DNA of 64,000 nt from Segetibacter aerophilus (GTDB taxonomy: Bacteria; Bacteroidota; Bacteroidia; Chitinophagales; Chitinophagaceae): NCBI RefSeq assembly GCF_007991655.1, contig NZ_BJYT01000022.1, positions 1 to 64,000 on the forward strand, written 5' to 3'. Both the position numbers and the translations under genes were made by a program. The notes under the pieces are model-generated. The model did no database searches. It saw only the letters and a program-made list of their open reading frames with translations, and was not told the DNA's origin. This document shows positions 17,698 to 27,253 of this stretch, one piece after another; positions within the stretch are counted from its first letter, which is position 1; each line of letters starts with the position of its first letter.

Positions 17698-17729
17698 CCA
17701 GATGGCATAAAAATTTTACCTGTTAACTG

Positions 17730-20225
17730 TTGAAAAAATTTTTAAGATATACACTTAAGGGACTTGCCATTTTTTTTGGAGTGCTGGTGTTGGTTTACAC
17801 CGTCGCATATGTTTATATCGTTGCTAAGAAAAAAGACATTATTAGTCAAATAAAAGAACAGGTTGCCGACAAGCTAAATGGTGAAGTACAAATAGGTGAC
17901 ATTAGTTTGGGCTTTCTTGCACAGTTTCCTCGAATTTCTATTAAGCTTGAAAACGTTTCTATAAAAGACACGCTCTTCAATCAACACAAACATCCCTTCT
18001 TCGAAGCTCAAAGAGTATATGCAAGCATAGGTGTCGTAAACCTTATTAAAAGAAATAATCCATTAAACGCAATCCAGATCGAGAACGGGAACTTATATGT
18101 TTATACTGATACCTCCGGTTATACAAACTCTTACCTGTTAGCCCCTAAAAGTGCTACTGGCAAAGTAGACAAACCTTCAACGGCAAAGACTGAGATACAA
18201 AGTGTAAAGTTTATAAACGTGAGGCTGATTTTAGATGATAAAAGAAAAAAGAAGCTATATGACTTTGCTGTAAAAAAGGTGACATGCAGAATCAATAATA
18301 GTGATTCGCTTCTAACTCTGAAGACTTCCAACAATATTCTCATTCATAATTTTGCCTTAAATACCGACTTCGGCAGCTATGTTCATGAAACGCAGATGGA
18401 TGGAAATTTCAGTGTTGCATTCATCAAAAGCAGGAAGCAGTTAAATTTTGAGAATATTGAAATACGTTTCAAAAATCATCCTTTCACTTTATCAGGTACT
18501 TTCAGTTTTACCCAGGCTCCTACCTTCGCACTAAAAATATCGACAAAAGATATAAACTACGAAGAGGCAAAGGCTCTGCTTACTCCAAAGATTGCTACAG
18601 CTCTATCGCTTGTTAAGATTGAGAAGCCAGTGGACGAAGTTTTCGCGGACATAAGCGGTCCGTTAAATGGCGGAGACCCATTGGTTAATATCAAATGGAA
18701 ATTAGAGGATAACAATGTGCAATCGCCTTTTGCGAGCTTTGCAGATTGTTCGCTCGAGGGCTCTTTCACCAATGAACTAATTGCCGGCTTACCAAGAAAA
18801 GACCCAAATTCAAGGTTGCAATTTCACAACTTCAAGGGAGACTTCGAAGGGCTTAAAGTAACTTCTGAAAACATCTATATTGACAACCTGGTATACCCAA
18901 TGATCAATGCAGATATCAAAACTAACTTCAACCTGACCCAGCTCAACTCCCTGCTTGGATCACGTACGCTTGATTTACATGAGGGAAAAGGATTGCTTGA
19001 TGTCACCTATTCGGGACCGTTAGCTCATAATTCAAATAGAAACACAGCTTTAACGGGCAAGCTTTCATTTTCCGACGGAGTAATTATGTATCATCCGCGC
19101 AATCTTCCAATGACTAATGTTAGCGGCAATATTATTTTCAAAAAAACCGATGTATATGTTACGGAGTTCAAGGGAAATGTGCAGGGCAACAAATTGGTGA
19201 TGAGTGGAAGTGGAAAAAATTTACTCGCGCTAATGAATACAAGCCCAGGTAAAATTTTGCTTGACTGGAATATCTATTCTCCTTCTTTAAACCTAAATAG
19301 CCTGACTTCTCTTTTCAAGCAAAGGGCCTCTGCTGCTAGAACAAGTGCAGGTAAATCAAAACTTGGAAGCACTGCAAAAAATGTTGACGAAATAGTTGAC
19401 CAGGCGAATTTGCGTTTGAATATAAAGGCTGATAAACTCTCCTTTAATAAGTTTACTGCTTCGGAGGTGAAGGCTTCGATTGGGTTGATTAATGAAAACT
19501 GGATTCTAAATAACGTTAGCCTTCAACATGCGGGTGGGTCAATGTCTATCAGCGGAAGCCTCCTTGCGAAGAACAGTAGATTTTATGGGTCTAGTATAAA
19601 AGTCAATATGCACAACGTGGATGTAAATAAAGTGATGTATGCTTTCAATGATTTTGGGCAGGATGGTATTTCTCACGAGAATCTTCGCGGAAAACTTACT
19701 TCAACAGTAGACGTCACGATGAACCTCGATCGGGATCTAAAGGGAACTCCTCAAGACATTGTAGGTTATGTAGATTTTTCTTTGAAACAGGGCGCCTTGC
19801 TTAACTATGCTCCAATGGAGAAGATTCAGCAGGTCGCCTTTAAAAAGAGAAATTTTAGTGAGATTTATTTTGCTGAATTGAAAGATCGGCTCGATATAAA
19901 AAACAAGGAAATTTTCCTTCATAGAATGGAGATACAATCTACCGTTCTTACACTATATGTCGAAGGTATTTACAGTATAGTGGGCACCAATACCGACATT
20001 GGAATACAAATACCTCTTAGCAACCTTAAGAAAAGAGATGGAGATTATACTCCTGAAAATAAAGGTGCAGACTCAAAAGGTGGAGCAAGTATTTTTGTCA
20101 GAGGCCGACCAGGCCCTGATGGTAACGTTCAGTTTAAACTTGATCTATTTAAGAAGCTAAGAAAAAAAGACAAGGATAAGGATAAGGACTTGCAAGCAAC
20201 AGACAGTACTCAGGTAAAACCTTAG
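17730..20225 (+). CDS. AsmA family protein
   Basis: 831 aa from a TTG start (no ATG lies near the family-typical N-terminus MKKFLRYTLKGLAIFFGVL). One transmembrane helix at about 10-32 anchors the protein in the inner membrane. The AsmA N-terminal signature follows (KEQVADKLNGEVQIGDISLG, then FPRISIKLENVSI), then a long periplasmic beta-rich body of repeated strands that in AsmA/TamB-like proteins forms a lipid-conducting groove. The C-terminus (about 745-831) is Lys/Asp-rich (KKLRKKDKDKDKDLQ). The role is probably in lipid transport or outer-membrane homeostasis, by analogy with the family. Confidence 0.85.
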   Translation: MKKFLRYTLKGLAIFFGVLVLVYTVAYVYIVAKKKDIISQIKEQVADKLNGEVQIGDISLGFLAQFPRISIKLENVSIKDTLFNQHKHPFFEAQRVYASIGVVNLIKRNNPLNAIQIENGNLYVYTDTSGYTNSYLLAPKSATGKVDKPSTAKTEIQSVKFINVRLILDDKRKKKLYDFAVKKVTCRINNSDSLLTLKTSNNILIHNFALNTDFGSYVHETQMDGNFSVAFIKSRKQLNFENIEIRFKNHPFTLSGTFSFTQAPTFALKISTKDINYEEAKALLTPKIATALSLVKIEKPVDEVFADISGPLNGGDPLVNIKWKLEDNNVQSPFASFADCSLEGSFTNELIAGLPRKDPNSRLQFHNFKGDFEGLKVTSENIYIDNLVYPMINADIKTNFNLTQLNSLLGSRTLDLHEGKGLLDVTYSGPLAHNSNRNTALTGKLSFSDGVIMYHPRNLPMTNVSGNIIFKKTDVYVTEFKGNVQGNKLVMSGSGKNLLALMNTSPGKILLDWNIYSPSLNLNSLTSLFKQRASAARTSAGKSKLGSTAKNVDEIVDQANLRLNIKADKLSFNKFTASEVKASIGLINENWILNNVSLQHAGGSMSISGSLLAKNSRFYGSSIKVNMHNVDVNKVMYAFNDFGQDGISHENLRGKLTSTVDVTMNLDRDLKGTPQDIVGYVDFSLKQGALLNYAPMEKIQQVAFKKRNFSEIYFAELKDRLDIKNKEIFLHRMEIQSTVLTLYVEGIYSIVGTNTDIGIQIPLSNLKKRDGDYTPENKGADSKGGASIFVRGRPGPDGNVQFKLDLFKKLRKKDKDKDKDLQATDSTQVKP

Positions 20226-20320
20226 TTAAGAAAGCAACCTTAATATTCAAGCAAAATCTAAAAGATGAAAAAATATTTGTTCTGAAGCTTATTCCGTCAA
20301 GGCCTGATTTTTCGCAAACA

Positions 20321-20554
20321 ATGACGGAAGAGGAATTGAGTGTTATGAAACAACACGCAGAGTATTTGAAAGAATACATGAACCAAGGATCCATCTTAAT
20401 TTTTGGACCCGTCCTTGATCCTAATGGCGCTTTCGGCCTGGCAATTGTTGCAGCAGATAACGAAGATGAAGTAAAGCGTATTATCGAGAACGACCCGGCA
20501 AGTAAGATAAATAAGTATGAGTACTATCCTATGTTGGCAACCCTGCCCCAGTAG
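20321..20554 (+). CDS. YciI-like protein, 5' end probably frameshifted
   Basis: 77 aa from the only in-frame start. The protein reads as the C-terminal two thirds of a YciI-like domain (MTEEELSVMKQHAEYLK, ILIFGPVLDPNGAFGLAIV, NDPASKINKYEYYPM). The missing N-terminal strand is encoded upstream in the same frame (FVLKLIPSRPDFSQT, 20276-20320), but without a start codon. An ATG at 20265 followed by six A's lies one base out of frame; seven A's would give a normal MKKIFVLKLIP start. So either the true gene begins at 20265 with a homopolymer error or mutation, or the product is truncated. YciI-like proteins have a ferredoxin-like fold and unclear function. Confidence 0.6.
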   Translation: MTEEELSVMKQHAEYLKEYMNQGSILIFGPVLDPNGAFGLAIVAADNEDEVKRIIENDPASKINKYEYYPMLATLPQ

Positions 20555-20595
20555 TTCCTAATGAATTAGTATTAGAATATTGCTAAAACTCCATA

Positions 20596-21027
20596 CTAGA
20601 AAACAAGATGCTCTTTGTTCTTGATTTTTTCGTTTGTTAACTCTGCAACCATCTGCACAGTAGCAATAGATTTGATAGTTGTAATGATATGACTACATCC
20701 GGAGTCATCTACATAATCGCCTTTCATGAGCAACAAGAAGTCGAGGTGCTTAAATTCCGGCAAAAGATATTCGCCGTCGCAGTGATTATGGAAGAGATAA
20801 TATTTTAAGAAGTTATTCTCTTCATGCTGATAGACCGAAAAGAAATACTGCCTGTTTTTCTTTCGTAGCTGCTTATCAATTTCAGTATCGAGCCGGAAGT
20901 TGAATCCAAGGAGGTTATTTAACTGCCAGCAAAACTGGTAGTTTTTAATTGGCGCGACAATACCGATCAATCGTGTATCAGAAAAGAAATCGTCAGTAAT
21001 GGCGTCGTTATCGAGAGTTAGTTTCAT
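20596..21027 (-). CDS. IPExxxVDY family protein
   Basis: 143 aa. The family name motif is visible in variant form as LPEFKHLDFLLLMKGD (about 88-103). The family is small, restricted largely to Bacteroidetes, and has no known function. No signal peptide or membrane segment is seen, so it is probably cytosolic. Its start is 12 nt downstream of the M28 peptidase stop on the same strand, so the two are probably co-transcribed. Confidence 0.8.
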   Translation of the reverse strand: MKLTLDNDAITDDFFSDTRLIGIVAPIKNYQFCWQLNNLLGFNFRLDTEIDKQLRKKNRQYFFSVYQHEENNFLKYYLFHNHCDGEYLLPEFKHLDFLLLMKGDYVDDSGCSHIITTIKSIATVQMVAELTNEKIKNKEHLVF

Positions 21028-21039
21028 TCGGGGGTAAAG

Positions 21040-22740
21040 TTAAAACTCTACAGCAAATTCTTTATCATCTTTCCCTCTTTTAATGCGAAGAGTGGTCTTA
21101 TCCCCTGCCTTGAAATTCGATAAAGCCTGCATGTAAGTCTTCATGTCTGAAATCTTATAGGAGCCAAGGTCAGTAAGAACGTCCCCCGATTGTAATCCTA
21201 ACTTTGACGCCAGTTTTTTTGGCGTAACCCCGCTTATTTTTAAACCCTCTTCACTGTTTGTTTTATCAGCTATCACCCCAAGGCTTACTGTAGACCGTGA
21301 AATTGCAGAGCCTTGGTTCTCATTAGCGCTGGCAGGTTTAGCAACAGCGGTTGGTTCTGCAACCTTTGCAGCTGGTGCAGATTGGTTAGAGGTTTTTGCA
21401 AACCCAACTTTACCTCTTGAATCCATTGCTTCCACCAGTGAAGTAATGAACTTGGCGATTTGCAAAGTACCGCTATAATTTATCTTGCTTTCATCGTTTA
21501 CCGCTGTTGTGTAGTTTTGATGATTTGCAGACGAGAAATACAATTCAGGAATATCTTTTTTATAAAAGGAACTGGCAGCCGCTGACACGCTACTTACACT
21601 GTCAATGTTTACCTGTAACTTTTTATTTGGAAGCGAAGCAAACACTTCTTTCCATAAAGGCGATGTACTGTAACCTTGAACAAGTAAGGCTTTGCCATCG
21701 CTGTAGCTTCCAACCATGTCCAGATTAAGCATGTAATTAACAGGAGTACTAATTGCGGCATTCTCCAACCAATAATTACTGGCGATTGTACCTCTGTCAG
21801 CACCTCCAAAAGCTACAAATACATAATTGTTGTTTTTTGCCTTTGATGCAGATAACATTCTTGCGAGTTCAATCAACGTAGCCACTCCACTTGCGTTGTC
21901 ATCGGCTCCCGCAGTGCTAGGCTTTGTCGCTTCTTCACCTTTACCTGCTTCCCTTGCAGAAGGAGCATAATGAGCTCCTAAAACAATTGTTGAAGAAGCT
22001 CCATTGTTAAGGTATCCGACTAGGTTGCTTCCGGAAAAATTGCTTTCTTTAAATGCTACATTTCCATCTACATCCAATACCTGCGAATGATCGCTAAAAT
22101 ACTTTTTATGCCCTTCAGCAGTAATATAAAAAACGGGAATGGGTGAGGGCGCCGACTTGTCTTTGCTATTGTAAATAATGCTATCACTCGCTGAACCTGA
22201 GTTGTAAATAAACAGGGCCGTTGCACCTTTAGAAGCCGCCCTCACAAATTCTTTTTTTATTGCTTCCTCCATGTTGCTTCCCTGCAATTTTGCACCATCC
22301 TCAAATAGGTCTTTAATATCAACAAACCATGGCACACCTCTTTCCCTTAACGCCATTGCAGGCGTTCCTTTTACCTTTTTCTCTGCAGAAAAAGAAAGAG
22401 GGAAATAGTCTTTGTTAAGCTCGAGTACCTTATCATTAATTTTCAAGTAGGTTGAGGGGTCAATGATTTTTCCGTTGTCAATCTTAAACGACTGGATAAA
22501 ACCGTTGGTCCCTTTCGGTAAGAGTCCCAAAGATTTAAATTGACTGCTGATGTATTCTGTTGCGTTCGCCTCGAAGCTCGTTGATGCCTTACTGCCAGTT
22601 AAATTTTGAACATGGCTTTTTAAATTGTTGATCACAACCTGATCTAACTTTTGCTGAGCTTCTAAAGCTTTTCTTTCTTTTCTTGATTGAGAAAATAAGA
22701 CAGTTGGGATAAAAGCCAATAGAAGCAGCAATTTCTTCAT
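21040..22740 (-). CDS. Secreted M28 family aminopeptidase with PA and PDZ domains
   Basis: 566 aa from the ATG at 22740, which gives a clean signal peptide (MKKLLLLLAFIPTVLFS). An upstream in-frame ATG at 22770 would add ten polar residues. A PA-type insert lies in the first third (about 115-240; VPWFVDIKDLFEDGAKLQ, ALFIYNSGS). The zinc peptidase core follows with metal-ligand blocks IVLGAHYAP, GADDNASGVATLIELARML and NYMLNLDMVGSY. After an Ala/Pro/Lys linker, a C-terminal PDZ domain (about 480-566) ends in TTLRIKRGKDDKEFAVEF. It probably cleaves N-terminal residues of peptides in the periplasm or outside. feoB lies 151 nt upstream on the same strand. Confidence 0.88.
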   Translation of the reverse strand: MKKLLLLLAFIPTVLFSQSRKERKALEAQQKLDQVVINNLKSHVQNLTGSKASTSFEANATEYISSQFKSLGLLPKGTNGFIQSFKIDNGKIIDPSTYLKINDKVLELNKDYFPLSFSAEKKVKGTPAMALRERGVPWFVDIKDLFEDGAKLQGSNMEEAIKKEFVRAASKGATALFIYNSGSASDSIIYNSKDKSAPSPIPVFYITAEGHKKYFSDHSQVLDVDGNVAFKESNFSGSNLVGYLNNGASSTIVLGAHYAPSAREAGKGEEATKPSTAGADDNASGVATLIELARMLSASKAKNNNYVFVAFGGADRGTIASNYWLENAAISTPVNYMLNLDMVGSYSDGKALLVQGYSTSPLWKEVFASLPNKKLQVNIDSVSSVSAAASSFYKKDIPELYFSSANHQNYTTAVNDESKINYSGTLQIAKFITSLVEAMDSRGKVGFAKTSNQSAPAAKVAEPTAVAKPASANENQGSAISRSTVSLGVIADKTNSEEGLKISGVTPKKLASKLGLQSGDVLTDLGSYKISDMKTYMQALSNFKAGDKTTLRIKRGKDDKEFAVEF

Positions 22741-22891
22741 ATAAAAATCATTGTGCTTGCTCCTCCGCAAAAAAAGTGCCGTGTGTAATTGTAGTTGATG
22801 AGTGTATTTGAACTATCATAGGTTCACGAGGTGCGACCCTTAATATTGCTTGACCCATAAGGACGGACAATCCTATCTCAAAACTCACTCT

Positions 22892-25009
22892 TTAGCTGGC
22901 TATTATATAAGCAACCCAAGCCACCACGTACGCAAGGAAGGTCATATAAAGCAGTTGAACAATAGGCCATTTCCAGGTCTTAGTTTCTCTTTTTACTACC
23001 GCAAGGGTGCTCATACATTGCATTGCCAAAACATAAAAAACCATCAGGCTAATACCTGTGGCAAGTGTATAAACCTTAGTTCCGTTTGGACGGACAGCTG
23101 AATGCATTTTCTGCCTCAGCGAGGTATCTTCATTGTCTTCGCCGACACTATACAGGGTTGCCATAGTTCCTACGAATACTTCCCTTGCGGCTATAGAAGT
23201 AACGAGGGCTATTCCTATTTTCCAGTCATAACCGAGTGGTGCAATGGCTGGCTCAATAGCTCTACCAAGCACACCTGCATAACTGTTTTGAAGTTTTTCA
23301 GATCGATATTCTTTTTGGAGAGCAATCTTATCTGCATTGGGCTGTTGCTGTAGCTTTTCATACTTTGCCTGCAAGTTGTTCATCCCCTTCGAAGGACCAT
23401 AGCTGCTTAAAAACCATAAGAGGAGGCTTATAACCATAATCACTTTCCCTGCATCGCGAACGAAAATCCTTGCTTTTTCAATCATGGTTACCCCTACATT
23501 TTTCCATCTCGGAGCATGGTATGTAGGCAGTTCTAAGATGAAGAAACTCTTTTCCTGTAATTTAATAATCCACTTAAAAACATAGCTGACGATGAGCGCC
23601 ATTACTACGCCTAATAAATAAAGCCCCATCATCACTAACCCTTGCCAACTTAGAAAACCAAGAAAGTACCGATTTGGAATAACCAGGCTGATAAGTATGG
23701 TGTATACAGGGAGCCTCGCACTACAACTCATTAACGGTGTTACCAGAATAGTAAGCAATCTCTCCTTTCTGTTTTCGATGTTGCGGGTGCTCATAATAGC
23801 TGGAACTGCACAGGCAAAACCGCTAATCATTGGCATTACGCTTTTACCATTGAGGCCCACTTTGCGCATAAGTTTGTCGCTGAGGAAACTAATGCGCGCC
23901 ATATAACCGGTATCTTCAAGGATCGTAACCAGCCCGAAAAGGATCATTATCTGGGGAACAAAGACAAGAATTCCACTAAGGCCGGCAATGATCCCGTTAA
24001 TAATCAGGTCGCTCCACCAGCCGGAAGTAATTGCTCCGTTTAACCAGCCGCTAACAGAAGCAAAAATCCATTCGATAGCGTTCATCGGATATTCTGCCAA
24101 CCAGAAAATACTCTGAAACAAAAGAAACAGAACCGATATTAAAATAACATAGCCCCAGGTTCGGTGTAATAAAATGTTGTCGAGCTTTTCGGTAAATAAC
24201 TTACGCTCAAGCGGATCGTCTTCAACAACACTCTGCTGCATTATCTGGCGAATCCTGCCGTATCGTTGCATGATTTCTTCCGCCTGTAAACGAGTAGGGT
24301 TGAAATGATTGGCAACTTCAATCCCCTCTATTTTATCTTGTATTTCCTGAGTAAGCGGAAAATTTTCGTGGTTAATAAGGTAATGAACGGCGGCATAATC
24401 AGGTAAGGCAGGAAAAATTTTCTGAACAGCATGAACCGCATTTTCAGCCAAACTCTTAATACCAATAAAGTCGCGGGAAGAAGCTTTGTGTTGTTGCCTT
24501 GCCGTCTGCAACAATATCTTTTTCAATTGTGGTAAACCCTTATTCTTCCTTGGATTTATTGAAACTACCGGAACTCCTAATTCTCTTTCTAACTCTTCAA
24601 GATCTATTTTAATACCCTTCTTAGCAGCGAGATCAACCATGGTCAAAGCAACTACTACAGGAATTTTTAGATCGATCATCTGCGAGCAAAAGAGCAGGTT
24701 GCGTTTTAGATTGCTTGCATCTGCAACAAGTACGACCATGTCTGGCTTGACGTGTTCGTCTACATGCATTAGAACCTTATACGACACCCACTCATCAGCC
24801 CTACGGGGATAAAGGCTGTAAGTACCAGGAAGATCAATGATGTTTGCGGTAACGCCCGGTTCAAGCGTAGCCTTTCCGGTTTTTTTATCTACTGTTACTC
24901 CCGGAAAGTTTCCGACTTTTTGATTTAGGCCCGTTAAACCGTTAAACAAGGAAGACTTACCACTATTAGGATTTCCGACGAGAGCTATATGAAGAGAGGT
25001 ATCGAGCAT
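22892..25009 (-). CDS. feoB: Ferrous iron transporter FeoB
   Basis: 705 aa. An N-terminal G domain has G1 GNPNSGKSSLFNGLTG (about 12-27), a G2-region NFPGVTVDKK, and G3 DLPGTYSLYP. The G4 position reads ALTMVD, with Thr where Asn is usual. After the helical insertion domain come two gate regions and about eight to ten transmembrane helices, including CAVPAIMSTRNIENRKERL and PLMSCSARLPVYTIL with the conserved cysteine and the SAREVFVGTMATLYS-like AAREVFVGT motif. It imports Fe2+ across the inner membrane. No feoA is adjacent on either side. Confidence 0.93.
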   Translation of the reverse strand: MLDTSLHIALVGNPNSGKSSLFNGLTGLNQKVGNFPGVTVDKKTGKATLEPGVTANIIDLPGTYSLYPRRADEWVSYKVLMHVDEHVKPDMVVLVADASNLKRNLLFCSQMIDLKIPVVVALTMVDLAAKKGIKIDLEELERELGVPVVSINPRKNKGLPQLKKILLQTARQQHKASSRDFIGIKSLAENAVHAVQKIFPALPDYAAVHYLINHENFPLTQEIQDKIEGIEVANHFNPTRLQAEEIMQRYGRIRQIMQQSVVEDDPLERKLFTEKLDNILLHRTWGYVILISVLFLLFQSIFWLAEYPMNAIEWIFASVSGWLNGAITSGWWSDLIINGIIAGLSGILVFVPQIMILFGLVTILEDTGYMARISFLSDKLMRKVGLNGKSVMPMISGFACAVPAIMSTRNIENRKERLLTILVTPLMSCSARLPVYTILISLVIPNRYFLGFLSWQGLVMMGLYLLGVVMALIVSYVFKWIIKLQEKSFFILELPTYHAPRWKNVGVTMIEKARIFVRDAGKVIMVISLLLWFLSSYGPSKGMNNLQAKYEKLQQQPNADKIALQKEYRSEKLQNSYAGVLGRAIEPAIAPLGYDWKIGIALVTSIAAREVFVGTMATLYSVGEDNEDTSLRQKMHSAVRPNGTKVYTLATGISLMVFYVLAMQCMSTLAVVKRETKTWKWPIVQLLYMTFLAYVVAWVAYIIAS

Positions 25010-25321
25010 TTATTAACCCGCAAAAATAAAATGGGTACTTCAGAAGCAATTACGAGTTTGGGAGATTTAACTAATTCAAGAAAAACTTTCACTTTTTCTA
25101 TTAACCTCTTAGAAGTTTTTCGGCCGGGTTTTCTTTTTTTACTTTACACCAAAAAAACACTCTTAATACAATTTGGCTAAATCATCTTCTTTGACTTAAA
25201 CTTTTAGTCTACTAACCTGTCTTAGCCTTTTTGCAGCCTCATTTTAAATTTTTTTATTGTTTTTTGCTACTAACTCTGTTTTTGGCACGGTTGTGGTTTT
25301 TGGGCTAACAAAACCGTAAGT
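25010..25321. other. Divergent intergenic region between feoB and META lipoprotein
   Basis: 312 nt, AT-rich, must hold the promoters of leftward feoB and rightward lipoprotein gene. No convincing Fur-type dyad or Bacteroidetes -33/-7 pair was found. A weak hairpin pairs ACGGTT (25287-25292) with AACCGT (25312-25317) just before the lipoprotein ATG. No gene is supported. Confidence 0.3.
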
Positions 25322-26104
25322 ATGAAAAAAACAATATTTGTATTACCACTTTGCTTATTCTTTGCTTTTTGCAGCAGTTCAAGAAAAGCAGTTACACCGG
25401 CTGGACCTGGAATTTCCAATGTGAATGTAAGCCGGGGAGATACAATGACCAGTGCAGCAAAAGCTTCTGCCTCTCTTACTCCCGCTGATCGCGATTGGGC
25501 CTATAGAGCAACAAAAGACACCAGCCTTAACGGAACTTGGAGATTAGATGGTATGCTTGCTTCTAACGGTAGCTGGAGCAGCACATCGACGTGGTATCAG
25601 GATACGTCAGCAGCCGCAGCGGCCGCAACAACAGACTCGTCTATGGCTTCAATGGCTTCAGGAACAGATGCAACGATGGCCAGTGCCAGCGGAACAAGCG
25701 GTACGTCAGCAAGGTCAAAAGTAAGAGCCAGAAATAACAAGAGAAATGCATTATACGATACAGCTAAGGCTCGCTTAAATCTTGATTACAAGACTACAAC
25801 CACCTTCGATACAACAGCTCAACCTTTTCAGTACTGGAAGCGGATGCCTTCTCTTACAATTAACGCTGCAAGACAAGTATTCACAGGCACTACTGGTTGC
25901 AATAGCATGAGTGGTAGCTTCAATTTTAGCAACAAGGACATTCAGTTTGGTAGAAATATTGTTACTTCTAAAATGGCTTGTAACGAATATGATGAGGCGG
26001 CGTTTTTAGCTGCACTAAAAAAAGCTGACAATTATAGTTTGACCGGTAACATGCTTGAAATAAGACAAGGCAATACTCTGCTACTTACATTTAGAAAATC
26101 TTAG
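25322..26104 (+). CDS. META domain lipoprotein
   Basis: 260 aa. Lipoprotein signal peptide with lipobox FAFC (Cys17). The middle (about 95-145) is low-complexity Ala/Thr/Ser, similar in style to the linker of the glycine-zipper lipoprotein at 160-741. The C-terminal ~110 residues carry a META (HslJ-like) domain: LNGTWRLDGM-like start (about 70-80), then TGTTGCNSMSGSFNFSNKDI and the closing SKMACNEYDEAAFLAAL and NMLEIRQGNTLLLTFRKS. META domain proteins sit in the envelope and are linked in other bacteria to stress or novobiocin resistance (HslJ). Monocistronic with a strong terminator. Confidence 0.85.
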   Translation: MKKTIFVLPLCLFFAFCSSSRKAVTPAGPGISNVNVSRGDTMTSAAKASASLTPADRDWAYRATKDTSLNGTWRLDGMLASNGSWSSTSTWYQDTSAAAAAATTDSSMASMASGTDATMASASGTSGTSARSKVRARNNKRNALYDTAKARLNLDYKTTTTFDTTAQPFQYWKRMPSLTINAARQVFTGTTGCNSMSGSFNFSNKDIQFGRNIVTSKMACNEYDEAAFLAALKKADNYSLTGNMLEIRQGNTLLLTFRKS

Positions 26105-26122
26105 TACTCTATATATAAATCG

Positions 26123-26160
26123 AAAGCCGACAACTTACACTTGTCGGCTTTTTTGTTTGT
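26123..26160 (+). terminator. Intrinsic terminator after the META lipoprotein
   Basis: Stem AAAGCCGACAA (26123-26133) pairs perfectly with TTGTCGGCTTT (26141-26151) around a 7-nt loop, followed by a T-rich tract. Confidence 0.88.
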
Positions 26161-26208
26161 ATTATTTGGGAAGAATGACTTCAGTTCTTAACTCTTACTT
26201 TAAACCTT

Positions 26209-27027
26209 TTACAGGCTTTTATTCATCAGGTCCAACAAGATCTTTCTATCAGCTTCAGTGATAATGTTTGAGCTGTCTTGCAGAAAGTGTCGTTTGAAAG
26301 CGGCGATCGCAGCAGTAGAGTCCTTTACATCGTACCCGATAATACGTAAGGCATTTGTATTACTGAAGTCTGTTGGTACACTTACCCGGGATGTATCACC
26401 ATACCATAAACCATAACCGTGCTCCGCCAATGTTTTCCATGGAAAGTAAATATTAGGATCAACTTTTCGGGTAGGGGCAATATCCGCATGCCCAATAAAG
26501 TTGGCAGCAGGTATGGCATATTTTCGTTTTAAAGTATCTAGTAACTGGAGCAAGCTGTTTACTTGCGGTTGAGTAAACGTTTCAAAACCGTTATTGTCAA
26601 TTTCTATTCCTATCGAAGCGGAATTAACATCGGTAAGATTACCCCACTTTCCTGCTCCTGCATGCCATGCCCTTAGGTAATCATTCAACATGTGCTGTAC
26701 TAATCCATCTTTACAAATAACATAATGGGCGCTTACTTGGGTACGTGGCAGGGTAAATGTTTTGTAAGTCTGGTCGCAACTATTTTGAGCTGTGTGATGG
26801 ATAATTACATAATTCGGCTTCCGCATATTAAAATTAGTGGTACCAACCCAGGCAGGTGACATGCCACCGACAACGGTAAATACAGAAGGCTGCTCCTTAA
26901 TTGTATTTGCATATTCTTTCGCCTGCTTTTTATAACTTTTATTAGAGGCATAGTAAGGAGGGTGACTGCATGCAACGATGAATAGGAAGAACCCAGATAA
27001 CAGAGATATCAAGAAACGATTCGACAT
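26209..27027 (-). CDS. N-acetylmuramoyl-L-alanine amidase, lipoprotein
   Basis: 272 aa from the ATG at 27027, which starts a lipoprotein signal peptide (MSNRFLISLLSGFFLFIVAC, Cys20). An in-frame ATG at 27051 would add eight residues. The body is an Amidase_2 (AmiD/AmpD-type) zinc domain: VIIHHTAQNS gives the first His ligand, VSAHYVICKDGLVQHML and WHAGAGKWGN follow, SIGIEIDNNG is the core strand, and FIGHADIAPTRKVDPN provides the second His and the Asp. It should cleave the amide between MurNAc and L-Ala in the outer membrane-facing periplasm, for peptidoglycan turnover. Gene order places it after the PAP2-like gene on the same strand but 226 nt away. Confidence 0.87.
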   Translation of the reverse strand: MSNRFLISLLSGFFLFIVACSHPPYYASNKSYKKQAKEYANTIKEQPSVFTVVGGMSPAWVGTTNFNMRKPNYVIIHHTAQNSCDQTYKTFTLPRTQVSAHYVICKDGLVQHMLNDYLRAWHAGAGKWGNLTDVNSASIGIEIDNNGFETFTQPQVNSLLQLLDTLKRKYAIPAANFIGHADIAPTRKVDPNIYFPWKTLAEHGYGLWYGDTSRVSVPTDFSNTNALRIIGYDVKDSTAAIAAFKRHFLQDSSNIITEADRKILLDLMNKSL

Positions 27028-27198
27028 AGAAAATTTTCTTGCAATGTACATTAAAGAAGAAATGGAGCTATGTGAAGGTTAAGCAATTGATAGCAGCGAA
27101 GGTGTGTAAATGGGTGATTTTAGCTTGAAGAGCTTTAGCGACTATTTATGAAGTTTATAAATAAACGGCTGAAAAAGATCCATAGTGTGATGAAGTAG

Positions 27199-27214
27199 AA
27201 CGGAGCGTCGCAAC
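27199..27214 (+). repeat. Short repeat shared with 63477-63492
   Basis: AACGGAGCGTCGCAAC is identical to the minus-strand reading of 63477-63492. Both are intergenic. Its CGTCGCAAC end overlaps the core of the larger dispersed family (GCGACGCAACGATG). Confidence 0.5.
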
Positions 27215-27253
27215 AACTGCAGGGCGTTATTCCGTCGCTGGATTAAAGAGACA

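Noticed and set aside
24989-25180. 63-codon frame overlapping the feoB start
   Set aside because: It overlaps a certain gene on the other strand and has no coding features.
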